From Phycisphaerae bacterium (GTDB lineage Bacteria > Planctomycetota > Phycisphaerae > SM23-33), in the NCBI GenBank assembly GCA_022866005.1, contig JALHTV010000139.1, forward strand, positions 1 through 21,504: 21,504 nt of DNA, in the 5' to 3' direction. The notes under the pieces are model-generated. The model had not been told where the DNA came from, ran no database searches, and saw nothing but the letters and a program-made list of their open reading frames with translations. A program made the translations under genes and the position numbers. Every line of letters begins with the position of its first letter. Position 1 is the first letter of the stretch. Positions 1 through 6,348 of the stretch are shown here, piece after piece.

Positions 1-1750
1 CGTCCCGCAGTGTAAAAGCAGCATGGACGCAGCAGTAGTCGAATTCTATACCCTGTCCGATGCGGTTGGGTCCGCCGCCCAGAACCATCACCTTGCGGCG
101 GGTGCTGGTGGGCACGGCGTCGGGGGCGTTGTAGGTGGAGTAGTAGTACGCGGCGTTCTCCACCCCGCTGACGGGCACCGCGTGCCAGCCTTCCACCACG
201 CCGATCGCCTGCCGGCGCTGGCGAATCTCTCGCTCGGGGGTGCCCAGCAGCTTGGCCAGGTACTTGTCGGCGAAGCCGTCCTTCTTGGCCTGCCGCAGGA
301 GGCTGTCGGGCAGCTTCTTGCCCTTGTAGGTGAGGATCTTCTCCTCCAGCTCCACCAGCTCCTTCATCTGCTGGATGAACCACGGCTTGATATAGGTCAG
401 CTCGTAGAGCTTCTGCACGTCGGCGCCTTTGCGCAGGGCCTCGTACATGATGAACTGCCGCTCGCTGCTGGGCTCGTGGAGCATGGCCAGCAGTTCCTCC
501 AGGCTGCGGCGGTGGAAGTCCTTGGCGAAGCCCAGGCCGTAGCGGCCCTGCTCCAGGGAGCGGATGGACTTCTGGAAGGCCTCCTTGTACGTCTTGCCGA
601 TGCTCATGACCTCCCCCACCGCCCGCATCTGCGTGCCGAGGCGGTCGACGGCGTCGCGGAACTTCTCGAAGGCCCAGCGGGCGAACTTGATGACGATGTA
701 GTCGCCGCTGGGCGTGTACTTCTCCAGCGTGCCGTCGCGCCAGTAGGGAATCTCATCCAGGCTCAAGCCCCCCGCCAGCTTCGCCGAGACCAGGGCGATG
801 GGGAACCCCGTGGCCTTGCTCGCCAGGGCCGAGCTGCGGCTGGTGCGGGGGTTGATCTCGATGACGACCACGCGGCCCGTCTTGGGCTCGTGGGCGAACT
901 GGATGTTCGTGCCGCCGACCACCTGGATGGCCTCGACGATGTCGTAGGAGTACTTCTGGAGGCGCCGTTGAAGCTTCTGGTCGATGGTGAGCATCGGCGC
1001 GGCGCAGAACGAGTCGCCCGTGTGCACGCCCATCGCGTCAATGTTCTCGATGAAGCAGACGGTGATCATCTGATTCTTGGCGTCGCGGACGACCTCCAGC
1101 TCCAGCTCCTCCCAGCCCAGGACCGACTCCTCGACGAGGATCTGCCCGATGAGGCTGGCGGCGATGCCACGGCTGGCGACGACGCGCAGTTCTTCGACGT
1201 TGTACACCAGCCCGCCGCCCGTGCCGCCCAGGGTGTAGGCCGGGCGGATCACCACGGGATACCCCAGGTCGGCCGCGACCCGCTCGGCGTCCTCGACGTT
1301 GAACACGGCCGTGCTGCGGGGCATGTCGATGCCCAGCGTGTTCATCGTGTTCTTGAAGGCCACGCGGTCCTCACCGCGCTCGATGGCGTCCACCTTCACC
1401 CCGATGACCCGCACGCCGTACTTTTCCAGCACGCCGGCCTTGTGCAGTTCCACGGCGAGGTTCAAGGCCGTCTGCCCGCCCAGGTTGGGCAGCAGCGCGT
1501 CGGGGCGCTCCTTGGCGATGATCTTCGTCATGGTCTCCAGCGTGAGCGGCTCGATGTACGTCACGTCGGCCATGCCGGGGTCGGTCATGATGGTGGCCGG
1601 GTTGGAGTTCGCCAGGACGATCTTGTAGCCCAGCCCGCGCAGGGCCTTGCACGCCTGCGTGCCGGAGTAGTCGAACTCACAGGCCTGGCCGATCACGATC
1701 GGACCGGAGCCGATGATCATCACCTTGTCGATGTCGGGCAGCTTGGGCAT
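1..1750 (-). CDS. carB: Carbamoyl-phosphate synthase large subunit, N-terminal part (3' end off window)
   Basis: CarB makes carbamoyl phosphate from bicarbonate, two ATP and glutamine-derived ammonia for pyrimidine and arginine synthesis, working with CarA. About 583 codons are visible. The protein starts MPKLPDIDKVMIIGSGPIVI, very close to known CarB N-termini, and continues with GQACEFDYSGTQACKAL. The ATP-grasp block VVIRPAYTLGGTGGG places an arginine at residue 169, the same number as the E. coli ATP-binding Arg169. Near the window edge the second, homologous synthetase half begins with VMVLGGGPNRIGQGIEFDY at about residue 555, so roughly the last 45% of the protein is missing. The ATG at 1750 is chosen because the match to CarB begins there and an in-frame TGA lies about 50 nt upstream; no strong ribosome binding site is visible. 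It is divergent from the thioredoxin gene at 2109. Identification is very secure. Confidence 0.97.
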   Translation of the reverse strand, partial: MPKLPDIDKVMIIGSGPIVIGQACEFDYSGTQACKALRGLGYKIVLANSNPATIMTDPGMADVTYIEPLTLETMTKIIAKERPDALLPNLGGQTALNLAVELHKAGVLEKYGVRVIGVKVDAIERGEDRVAFKNTMNTLGIDMPRSTAVFNVEDAERVAADLGYPVVIRPAYTLGGTGGGLVYNVEELRVVASRGIAASLIGQILVEESVLGWEELELEVVRDAKNQMITVCFIENIDAMGVHTGDSFCAAPMLTIDQKLQRRLQKYSYDIVEAIQVVGGTNIQFAHEPKTGRVVVIEINPRTSRSSALASKATGFPIALVSAKLAGGLSLDEIPYWRDGTLEKYTPSGDYIVIKFARWAFEKFRDAVDRLGTQMRAVGEVMSIGKTYKEAFQKSIRSLEQGRYGLGFAKDFHRRSLEELLAMLHEPSSERQFIMYEALRKGADVQKLYELTYIKPWFIQQMKELVELEEKILTYKGKKLPDSLLRQAKKDGFADKYLAKLLGTPEREIRQRRQAIGVVEGWHAVPVSGVENAAYYYSTYNAPDAVPTSTRRKVMVLGGGPNRIGQGIEFDYCCVHAAFTLRD

Positions 1751-1801
1751 GGACGGTACCTTGTCGTCGCCGGGACCTGCGCCGGCCTGGCCCGACTCGG
1801 C

Positions 1802-1831
1802 AAAAAATCCTCAGCACTCACCCGGGAGGAT
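1802..1831 (-). terminator. Hairpin plus T-tract in the carB leader (possible attenuator)
   Basis: On the minus strand ATCCTC (1831-1826) and GAGGAT (1812-1807) form a 6-bp stem with a 13-nt loop, followed directly by five further Ts (1806-1802). This looks like a short intrinsic terminator. It lies about 50 nt before the carB ATG, and no minus-strand gene is seen upstream, so it would act within carB's own leader. The stem is short and the loop large, so strength is uncertain. Attenuation is an inference. Confidence 0.4.
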
Positions 1832-2032
1832 CGCGCTGCCCGGGGGCAGCGGAACACGCCGCCGCGTCGCGGCACGCAGACGGCCACCCGGCGCCGCCGG
1901 CGCACAGCCACAGCGCGTCAGAGCCAGGGCCCTCCCACACACGCAGGACCGGCGGCAAAGCCAGGGCCGTGACGCGGTATTGTGCGCACCGCGCCCCGCG
2001 TATGCAAGCGCTTGGCTGACCGGCTGGGGCCC

Positions 2033-2060
2033 TTGCCAATCAGCCCCGGGGTGCTATGAT
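2033..2060 (+). promoter_or_regulatory. Sigma-70-type promoter for the TlpA-like gene
   Basis: TTGCCA at 2033-2038 (5/6 to the -35 consensus) and TATGAT at 2055-2060 (5/6 to the -10 consensus) are separated by 16 nt. The expected start is near 2067, about 40 nt before the ATG at 2109. The ribosome binding site is AAGGAG at 2095-2100, 8 nt before the ATG. Confidence 0.6.
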
Positions 2061-2108
2061 GTGGGGCACACGTCGTGGCTGCCTCAAATCGGCTAAGGAG
2101 ATCCGATC

Positions 2109-3269
2109 ATGTTCCACCGTCGCCGCCGGGCCCGTGGGGCCATGTGGGTGGTGTTGGTTTGCCTTCTTGCGTCCTGCGGTGCCCAGGCTGCCTCGGATGA
2201 GGCGGCCGCACCTGCCTCCGCCCCGGCCGGGGCGCCAGTCCCCCAGGACACCCTCGACGCCATCGAGGCCCAGTTCTCCCCTCGAAGGGAAGTGTCCTCT
2301 CGCGAGGAGGACCGCCAATTGCTCATCGAGCAGATGGAGCAGGCGATCTCCCTGGGCAAGGCCGCCGAAGGATGGTACGCCAAGGCGCCGAACCTCTATG
2401 TGGTGCGGAGGCTGATGCTCAGCGCCGCCCTGGAGCTGCTGTCCCAGGACCCCACCGAGGAGCGCCACCAGCAGGTGGTGGAGATCGCCCAGCGAATCAT
2501 GGAATCCCCCGCGCCCGCGCCGGAGAAACTCCAGGCCGACTTCTTCCTCCTGCGGGAGGAGATTCACCGGGCACTGCACCCGCCCGAGACGCAGCCCGCC
2601 GCCGCACCGGCTCCGCGCCCCGATCTGGCCCAGGCCCATCGCGCGGAGATCCTGGCGTTCCTGAAGCGCTACCAGGCCACCAGCGCCTTGCCGCGGTCCG
2701 TGGCGTACGCCGTGATCCTGGCCGACCTGGCGCAATTGGCCGAGCTGAAGAAGGAGCTGCTGGACCGGCTGGAGAAGGAGTTCGGCCACCTGACGGAGCT
2801 GGCGCCCTTCCTGCGGCACTTCGGCCGCGGGAAGTTCTCGGCACACCTGACCCGCCTGGACGGCAAGGCGCTAGTCGTCCCCGACGACGTCAAGGCCAAG
2901 ATCATCGTCATCGACTTCTGGGCCACCTGGTGCGGGCCGTGCGTCGCCGAGGCGCCGCGGATGAAGCGGGTCTACGAGCAGTTCCACTCGCGCGGCGTCG
3001 AGTTCGTGGGGATCAGCCTGGATGAAGGCGAGGGCGCCAAGGAGAAGGTGCAGCGATTCATCGACCGCTATGGCGTGCGCTGGGTGCACACCCTCAGCGG
3101 CCTGGGCTGGGCCGACCCCACGGCCCAACTGTACGGCATCGACGCCATCCCGGCCGTGTGGGTCATCGACTCCCAGGGCAAGATCCTCTCCGCCGACGCG
3201 CGGGAGAACCTGGAGCAGGTCCTGGAGGACGCCCTGCGCGGCGCATCTGCGTCGGCGCCGGCCCAGTGA
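2109..3269 (+). CDS. TlpA/ResA-like thioredoxin-fold lipoprotein
   Basis: The 386-residue protein probably carries out thiol-disulfide exchange outside the cytoplasm. Residues 1-23 are a basic N-terminus, a hydrophobic stretch and a lipobox-like LASC with Cys23, so a lipoprotein anchor is likely. Residues 30-60 are Ala/Pro-rich and probably disordered. Residues 60-240 are mostly charged and helical, with no recognised domain. Residues 245-380 are a thioredoxin fold with FWATWCGPC (Cys275, Cys278) and the AIP cis-proline at Pro348. The region after the active site (VEFVGISLDE) is typical of the TlpA/AhpC-TSA group. The start is supported by AAGGAG 8 nt upstream. The 200-residue stalk is much longer than in classic TlpA or ResA and may be a partner-binding domain. 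The partner cannot be told from this context. Confidence 0.88.
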   Translation: MFHRRRRARGAMWVVLVCLLASCGAQAASDEAAAPASAPAGAPVPQDTLDAIEAQFSPRREVSSREEDRQLLIEQMEQAISLGKAAEGWYAKAPNLYVVRRLMLSAALELLSQDPTEERHQQVVEIAQRIMESPAPAPEKLQADFFLLREEIHRALHPPETQPAAAPAPRPDLAQAHRAEILAFLKRYQATSALPRSVAYAVILADLAQLAELKKELLDRLEKEFGHLTELAPFLRHFGRGKFSAHLTRLDGKALVVPDDVKAKIIVIDFWATWCGPCVAEAPRMKRVYEQFHSRGVEFVGISLDEGEGAKEKVQRFIDRYGVRWVHTLSGLGWADPTAQLYGIDAIPAVWVIDSQGKILSADARENLEQVLEDALRGASASAPAQ

Positions 3270-3276
3270 CCGCGGC

Positions 3277-3291
3277 GGTTGGCGGCCAACC
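3277..3291 (+). terminator. Short hairpin after the thioredoxin gene
   Basis: GGTTGG and CCAACC form a perfect 6-bp stem with a CGG loop, 8 nt after the stop codon at 3269. Only a weak T-run (GTTT) follows. It may be a weak terminator or an mRNA 3'-stabilising hairpin between the thioredoxin gene and the gene at 3308. Confidence 0.35.
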
Positions 3292-3307
3292 AGTTTAGGA
3301 AAGTGTC

Positions 3308-3784
3308 ATGGTCCTAGCGCTCGCGGCCAGTCGCCTAGTCATCCTGAGCGTCGTTGTGCTCGTGCTGGCAGGATGGGTGCTCTTGAGTCGCCGTCGAAGG
3401 ATGGCCAAGAGAGCAGCCTACTGGTCTGGCAAGGCGCCCATGTCGGACAGGGAGCTCGTGGCCTGCTTTGCACCGATCACGGCCGAGCAGCAGCGGTTCT
3501 GCGTTGCCGTGCGCAAGGCCATCGCCGCGGAGATGAACGTAGATGCCCAGGTGGTCCGGCCGGACGACCAGATCAACGACTACCTCTCCCTGGACTACAC
3601 GGGGCCTTTGTCTCTCGCCGGAGTTGAGGTCATGAAGCTGGAGCTCGGCCTCAAGCCGGACGAGAACTTTGTAGCCGGCCAGGAACTCCAAGAGGAAGGC
3701 CCGTACCTGGGCAGCAGGACGTTGGGGGACTATGTTACTTTCTACCTGAAGAACTGGGATCGCATTACATCGCCCAGGGGTTGA
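3308..3784 (+). CDS. Small membrane-anchored protein with ACP-like C-terminal domain
   Basis: The protein has 158 residues. Residues 8-27 are a strongly hydrophobic segment followed by SRRRR, which predicts a single N-terminal membrane anchor with the rest in the cytoplasm. Residues 60-150 look like an acyl-carrier-protein fold: a first helix (FCVAVRKAIAAEM), an acidic loop (RPDDQIND), then SLAGVEVMKLE at 102-112, which resembles the ACP motif DSL..VE.V..LE. Near the C-terminus TLGDYVTFYL resembles the last ACP helix. The residue before Ser102 is Leu rather than the Asp usual in the DSL phosphopantetheine site, so modification is doubtful. AGGAAAG at about 3298 serves as ribosome binding site, and the gene is 38 nt after the thioredoxin gene. 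The ACP likeness is an inference from motifs only; no function is known. Confidence 0.6.
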   Translation: MVLALAASRLVILSVVVLVLAGWVLLSRRRRMAKRAAYWSGKAPMSDRELVACFAPITAEQQRFCVAVRKAIAAEMNVDAQVVRPDDQINDYLSLDYTGPLSLAGVEVMKLELGLKPDENFVAGQELQEEGPYLGSRTLGDYVTFYLKNWDRITSPRG

Positions 3785-3920
3785 CTCGCTGCGATCGCTC
3801 GGCCCCAGACTGTGAGGCCGTAGACCGCCAGAGGGTTCCTCCGCGGAGCATTGCCCAACAGTCGAACAGTCTAAAGGCCCAGGAATCTGTCCTGTTCGCC
3901 CCTTGCCCGCGTGCGGGAAG

Positions 3921-3949
3921 TTGCACACCCCCAGGCCACGGGGTAGATT
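3921..3949 (+). promoter_or_regulatory. Promoter positioned for leaderless transcription of the next gene
   Basis: TTGCAC (3921-3926) and TAGATT (3944-3949) are separated by exactly 17 nt. The -10 ends only 6 nt before the ATG at 3956, so the expected transcription start is at or next to the start codon. No Shine-Dalgarno sequence precedes the ATG. The hexamers match consensus only moderately (3/6 and 4/6). Confidence 0.4.
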
Positions 3950-3955
3950 GCCACC

Positions 3956-5065
3956 ATGCGGGTCGTGGTGACCGGACAGGTCGGCTTGGACAAAAAGCCG
4001 TTTCTGGCGCGCGTGGTGGAGCTGGCGGCCGAGGGGGACTTCGCGCTGGCCCTGTGCAACATCGGGCGGATGATGTACGCCGAGGCCCCCGACGTCGCGC
4101 CGGGCAAGATCCTGGACCTGCCCCTGTCGCGCCTCCACAGCCTGCGGCGGAGCGTCTTCAAGGACGTGCTGGCGACCTGCGGCCGGGCCGACGGCGTGAT
4201 CATCAACACGCACGCGACGTTCCGCTGGCGGCACGGGCTGTTCTACGCGTTCGACTACGATCAGATGAAGGCCCTTGGCGCCGAGCTGTACGTCGTGCTG
4301 GTGGACAACATCGACCGCGTCCACTATCGCCTGACGCGCGACGGCGTGACCGACCACAGCCTCAAGGACCTGATGGTCTGGCGGGAGGAGGAGATGCTGG
4401 CCACCGAGCTGCTCAGCCAGATCGTCCGCGGCCACGGGCACTTCTACATCTGTGCCCGCGGCGACGGAGACACCACGGCCGAGACGCTGATGAATCTGAT
4501 CTGCCGGCCGCACCTCAAGAAGGCCTACCTCAGCTTCCCCATGTCGCACGTGGATGGGGCGAGCGCAGCCGTGGCCGAGATCGACGCCTTCCGCCGCGAG
4601 ATGAAGCGGCACTTCATCTGCTTCGACCCCTCCGACGTGGAGGAAAAGGCCTTGTGCGCGGCCGCCCTGGAGGCCGCCGAGGGCGGGCGCCGCACGCTGG
4701 AGGTCGGCCCGCCGGCGGCCCGCACGGTGATGGAGACATCGCAAGTGCTGGACATCCTGGCCGACATCGACGGGCAGATCTACGCCCGCGACTTCAAGCT
4801 CATCGATCAGTCGGACATGATCATCTCGCTGATCCCCACCCTCCAGGACGGCCGCCCGGGCCTGTCCAGCGGCGTGGAACGCGAGCTCCAGCACGCCCAC
4901 GAGGCCACCAAGGACGTCTTCGTCATCTGGCGCCCGGCAACCCCGCCCTCGCCCTTCATCACCGAGACGGCCACGCGTGTCTTCGGCTCCGTCGACCAGG
5001 CCGTGCGGTTCTTCCTGGACAACAACTACGTCCCGCCGGCACCGACAGGAGGATTATTCGGATGA
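3956..5065 (+). CDS. Fusion: archaeal adenylate-kinase-like P-loop half + nucleoside deoxyribosyltransferase-like half
   Basis: The 369-residue protein appears to have two halves. Residues 1-180 resemble archaeal-type adenylate kinase (AdkA): a start MRVVVTGQVGLDKK, where GQVGLDKK (7-14) sits in the place of the P-loop G..G.GKT but with Asp and Lys replacing the usual Gly and Thr. Next come GVIINTHATFRWRHG (about 80-94), close to the AdkA 'DTHATI.TP.G' block, and LYVVLVDNIDRVHYRLTRDG. Residues 188-360 resemble the nucleoside 2-deoxyribosyltransferase superfamily: KKAYLSFPMS at the start, DFKLIDQSDMIISLIP around 279-294, and SSGVERELQHAH with Glu310 where the catalytic Glu is expected. The likely substrate is a nucleotide or nucleoside, but the reaction is unknown and the degenerate P-loop may bind without phosphotransfer. 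The ATG is fixed by the conserved N-terminus and by a promoter directly before it. Domain calls come from motif reading. Confidence 0.7.
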   Translation: MRVVVTGQVGLDKKPFLARVVELAAEGDFALALCNIGRMMYAEAPDVAPGKILDLPLSRLHSLRRSVFKDVLATCGRADGVIINTHATFRWRHGLFYAFDYDQMKALGAELYVVLVDNIDRVHYRLTRDGVTDHSLKDLMVWREEEMLATELLSQIVRGHGHFYICARGDGDTTAETLMNLICRPHLKKAYLSFPMSHVDGASAAVAEIDAFRREMKRHFICFDPSDVEEKALCAAALEAAEGGRRTLEVGPPAARTVMETSQVLDILADIDGQIYARDFKLIDQSDMIISLIPTLQDGRPGLSSGVERELQHAHEATKDVFVIWRPATPPSPFITETATRVFGSVDQAVRFFLDNNYVPPAPTGGLFG

Positions 5066-5122
5066 CGAACGATATCGCAGGTTTTCTGCTCTCGGCCTGG
5101 GTATAGGAATGGGGAACGCCCA

Positions 5123-5548
5123 ATGGCAATCCGACCAGCACGTGTGTCTGATTACAGGAATGCCGTCGCTCTCTATCAGCTGTTGAATCCCAAGGCTAAG
5201 TGCAGCGTCGGGTCCTTTCGATCGTTCTTGGACCGCAGGAATCAATACGTGTTCCTTGCGGAGGACGAAACCGGCCAAGTTCTAGGTTTGATTGAGTGGG
5301 TTGTTTGGCCAGAGGTCCCCGCATTCCCGTACCCAGTCTGCTTCATACAAAACGTTATCGTTTGCCCTGATCACAGACGGCAAGGAGTGGGCACCGCGTT
5401 GCTGAATCACACCAGCAAATGGGCCCAGGAACGGGGTATCCGTATCCTCCACGCTCAGACGGACAAGGAAGGGAATGAAGCCGGGCAGAGTTTCTATAGC
5501 AGAAATGGGTTCGAGGCCAAGAGCCTTGGAATGTATCGAATGCTCTAA
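5123..5548 (+). CDS. GNAT family N-acetyltransferase
   Basis: At 141 residues the protein is a single GNAT domain. The beta4-alpha3 acetyl-CoA loop is VCPDHRRQGVGTALL (around residues 78-92), with the canonical R/Q-x-x-G-x-G pattern. AGQSFYSRNGFEA near the C-terminus is the usual motif B with a tyrosine. The N-terminus MAIRPARVSDYRNAVALY is typical of the family. The substrate cannot be told. Base composition in lines counted by hand is about 52-57% GC, below the flanking genes, which fits more recent acquisition. It lies 57 nt after the fusion gene and converges on iscX with a 24-nt gap. Confidence 0.88.
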   Translation: MAIRPARVSDYRNAVALYQLLNPKAKCSVGSFRSFLDRRNQYVFLAEDETGQVLGLIEWVVWPEVPAFPYPVCFIQNVIVCPDHRRQGVGTALLNHTSKWAQERGIRILHAQTDKEGNEAGQSFYSRNGFEAKSLGMYRML

Positions 5549-5572
5549 CCGCACAACACCGGCGATCCTCAG

Positions 5573-5785
5573 TCACCGGGTTTCTTTGTAGTAGGCCAGC
5601 CAGGCCATCTGGATGGCCTCCAGCGCGCGCTCGGTGGAGGCGGCGGGGTCGCCGGCGAAGTCGGGCAGTTGCGTGACGTACCGGTGCAGGTCCGTGAATC
5701 GCACCTCCAGCGGGTCGATCTGCGGGTGCGCCTCATAGAGCAAGAAGGCAATCTCGTCGGCGTCCGACCACCTTAGCGTGCCCAT
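5573..5785 (-). CDS. iscX: IscX, small acidic ISC accessory protein
   Basis: IscX binds the cysteine desulfurase IscS and is proposed to act as an iron-dependent modulator of cluster assembly. From the ATG at 5785 the protein is 70 residues, close to the 66 of E. coli. It has the family blocks LRWSDADEIAFLLYEAHP, VRFTDLHRYV, LPDFAGDPAAS and EAIQMAWL. The reading frame is open to 5866, but the extra 27 residues are basic, translated from a repeat-like hairpin (5823-5848) and absent from known IscX, so the internal ATG is preferred. It is the last gene of the isc operon, 86 nt after fdx, the same position as in gamma-proteobacteria. Confidence 0.93.
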   Translation of the reverse strand: MGTLRWSDADEIAFLLYEAHPQIDPLEVRFTDLHRYVTQLPDFAGDPAASTERALEAIQMAWLAYYKETR

Positions 5786-5822
5786 AAGCGTGCCCCTTCG
5801 AGGTGCAACCTTCCGCCTTCGC

Positions 5823-5848
5823 CCCTCCTTCGCTGAAGCTACGGAGGG
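5823..5848. repeat. Imperfect palindrome between fdx and iscX (candidate interspersed repeat)
   Basis: CCCTCC (5823-5828) pairs with GGAGGG (5843-5848). Including the inner bases the arms match at 9 of 11 positions from CCTCC inward around TTCGCTGAAGCT. The sequence encodes the odd extension PSVASAKEGRRRK if iscX is read from its earliest start. It resembles the short palindromic elements that some bacterial genomes carry in many intergenic copies. Only one copy is seen in this window. Confidence 0.45.
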
Positions 5849-5871
5849 CTTTGGCGGACAAGTCAACCATC

Positions 5872-6213
5872 CTAGACCGCGTTGTGGTTGTGGGCGGGGA
5901 CCGTCACGGTGACATCACCGGCCACGACCGCCTGACAGGCCAGCCGGCTGTGGAGCGTGTGGGCGGGGATGGCGTCGATGACGTCGAGTTCGTCATCCGT
6001 CGGCGGCGAGAGGCTGTCTGCGCTGTTGGTGACCAGGACGTGACAGGTCCCGCAGACGCCCACCCCGCCGCAGGCGTGCTCGACCTCCACGCCGTGGGCC
6101 AGGGCGATATCCAGCACGCTGCCCGGCTGGCCGTGCTTGCCGTAGGGGAACAAGGCCGGATCGACCTCCACGGTCACACCGGCCGGCTGAAATGTCACCT
6201 TATACCGAGGCAC
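5872..6213 (-). CDS. fdx: ISC-type [2Fe-2S] ferredoxin
   Basis: This adrenodoxin-type ferredoxin supplies electrons for cluster assembly on IscU. Cluster ligands are EHACGGVGVCGTC and RLACQ, in a C-x5-C-x2-C-x35-C pattern (Cys48, 54, 57 and 93 from the GTG start), as in bacterial Fdx and mitochondrial ferredoxins. The length of 113 residues matches E. coli Fdx (111). No ATG start exists. The GTG at 6213 gives MPRYKVTFQP, comparable with the E. coli start, while a TTG at 6231 directly follows a stop codon and lies within the heptad array. Neither has a clear ribosome binding site, probably because the repeat array occupies that position. Translation may depend on the upstream hscA or on a re-made start. 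Function is clear; the start is uncertain by 6 codons. Confidence 0.9.
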   Translation of the reverse strand: MPRYKVTFQPAGVTVEVDPALFPYGKHGQPGSVLDIALAHGVEVEHACGGVGVCGTCHVLVTNSADSLSPPTDDELDVIDAIPAHTLHSRLACQAVVAGDVTVTVPAHNHNAV

Positions 6214-6221
6214 AGAGGAGA

Positions 6222-6249
6222 CAATGTTCAATGTTCAATGTTAAATGTC
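6222..6249. repeat. 7-bp tandem repeat array, four units (left arm of inverted pair)
   Basis: Three identical CAATGTT units followed by AAATGTC run from 6222 to 6249. The array lies at the 5' edge of fdx. Positions 6237-6247 are an exact reverse complement of 6323-6333 in the second array, so the two could pair across about 75 nt. Confidence 0.85.
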
Positions 6250-6315
6250 AACTGTTTCCTGCCGCCCATCCCGGCCGCACGCCTCGCGCCTGTGGACCGG
6301 TCGGCTGGCGCCGTT

Positions 6316-6348
6316 CATTTAGCATTTAACATTTAGCATTTGGCATTG
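6316..6348. repeat. 7-bp tandem repeat array (right arm), running into the hscA 3' end
   Basis: Units CATTTAG, CATTTAA, CATTTAG and CATTTGG, then partial CATTG, run from 6316 to 6348. On the minus strand the array supplies the last codons of hscA (GNAKC) and its stop codon, TAA, at 6335-6333. It is AT-rich in a strongly GC-rich surrounding and is the inverted partner of the array at 6222-6249. Confidence 0.85.

Larger units (their letters stand above)
1751..2108. other. Intergenic region between divergent carB and thioredoxin genes
   Basis: No gene is seen in these 358 bases. They hold the terminator-like hairpin at 1802-1831, a near-perfect palindrome at 1834-1851 (CGCTGCCC, GG, GGGCAGCG), a 10-bp palindrome CAAGCGCTTG at 2005-2014 and the plus-strand promoter at 2033-2060. 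A carB promoter is not clear. The best pair seen is a poor one on the minus strand: TTGCAT at 2007-2002, 17-nt spacer, CACAAT at 1984-1979. If used, it would give a leader of about 220 nt containing both hairpins. Confidence 0.5.

Noticed and set aside
23..1972. Long plus-strand open frame (649 codons) opposite carB
   Set aside because: It is the antisense shadow of carB; the minus strand gives an unmistakable CarB protein and the plus frame is a low-complexity Val/Leu/His/Gln-rich product of GC-rich codons.
1979..2007. Minus-strand promoter for carB
   Set aside because: The hexamers TTGCAT and CACAAT match consensus at only 3/6 and 4/6, so it is mentioned but not listed as a feature.
3335..4900. 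Minus-strand frame of 521 codons across the ACP-like and fusion genes
   Set aside because: It spans two plus-strand genes with recognisable motifs and own signals, and its product has no domain; it results from high GC.
5786..5866. N-terminal extension of IscX
   Set aside because: The extra residues come from a palindromic element and are absent from the family; the ATG at 5785 begins exactly where the IscX match begins.
6222..6348. The two repeat arrays as a CRISPR array
   Set aside because: Units are 7 bp, contiguous and without spacers, and the two arrays are inverted relative to each other.
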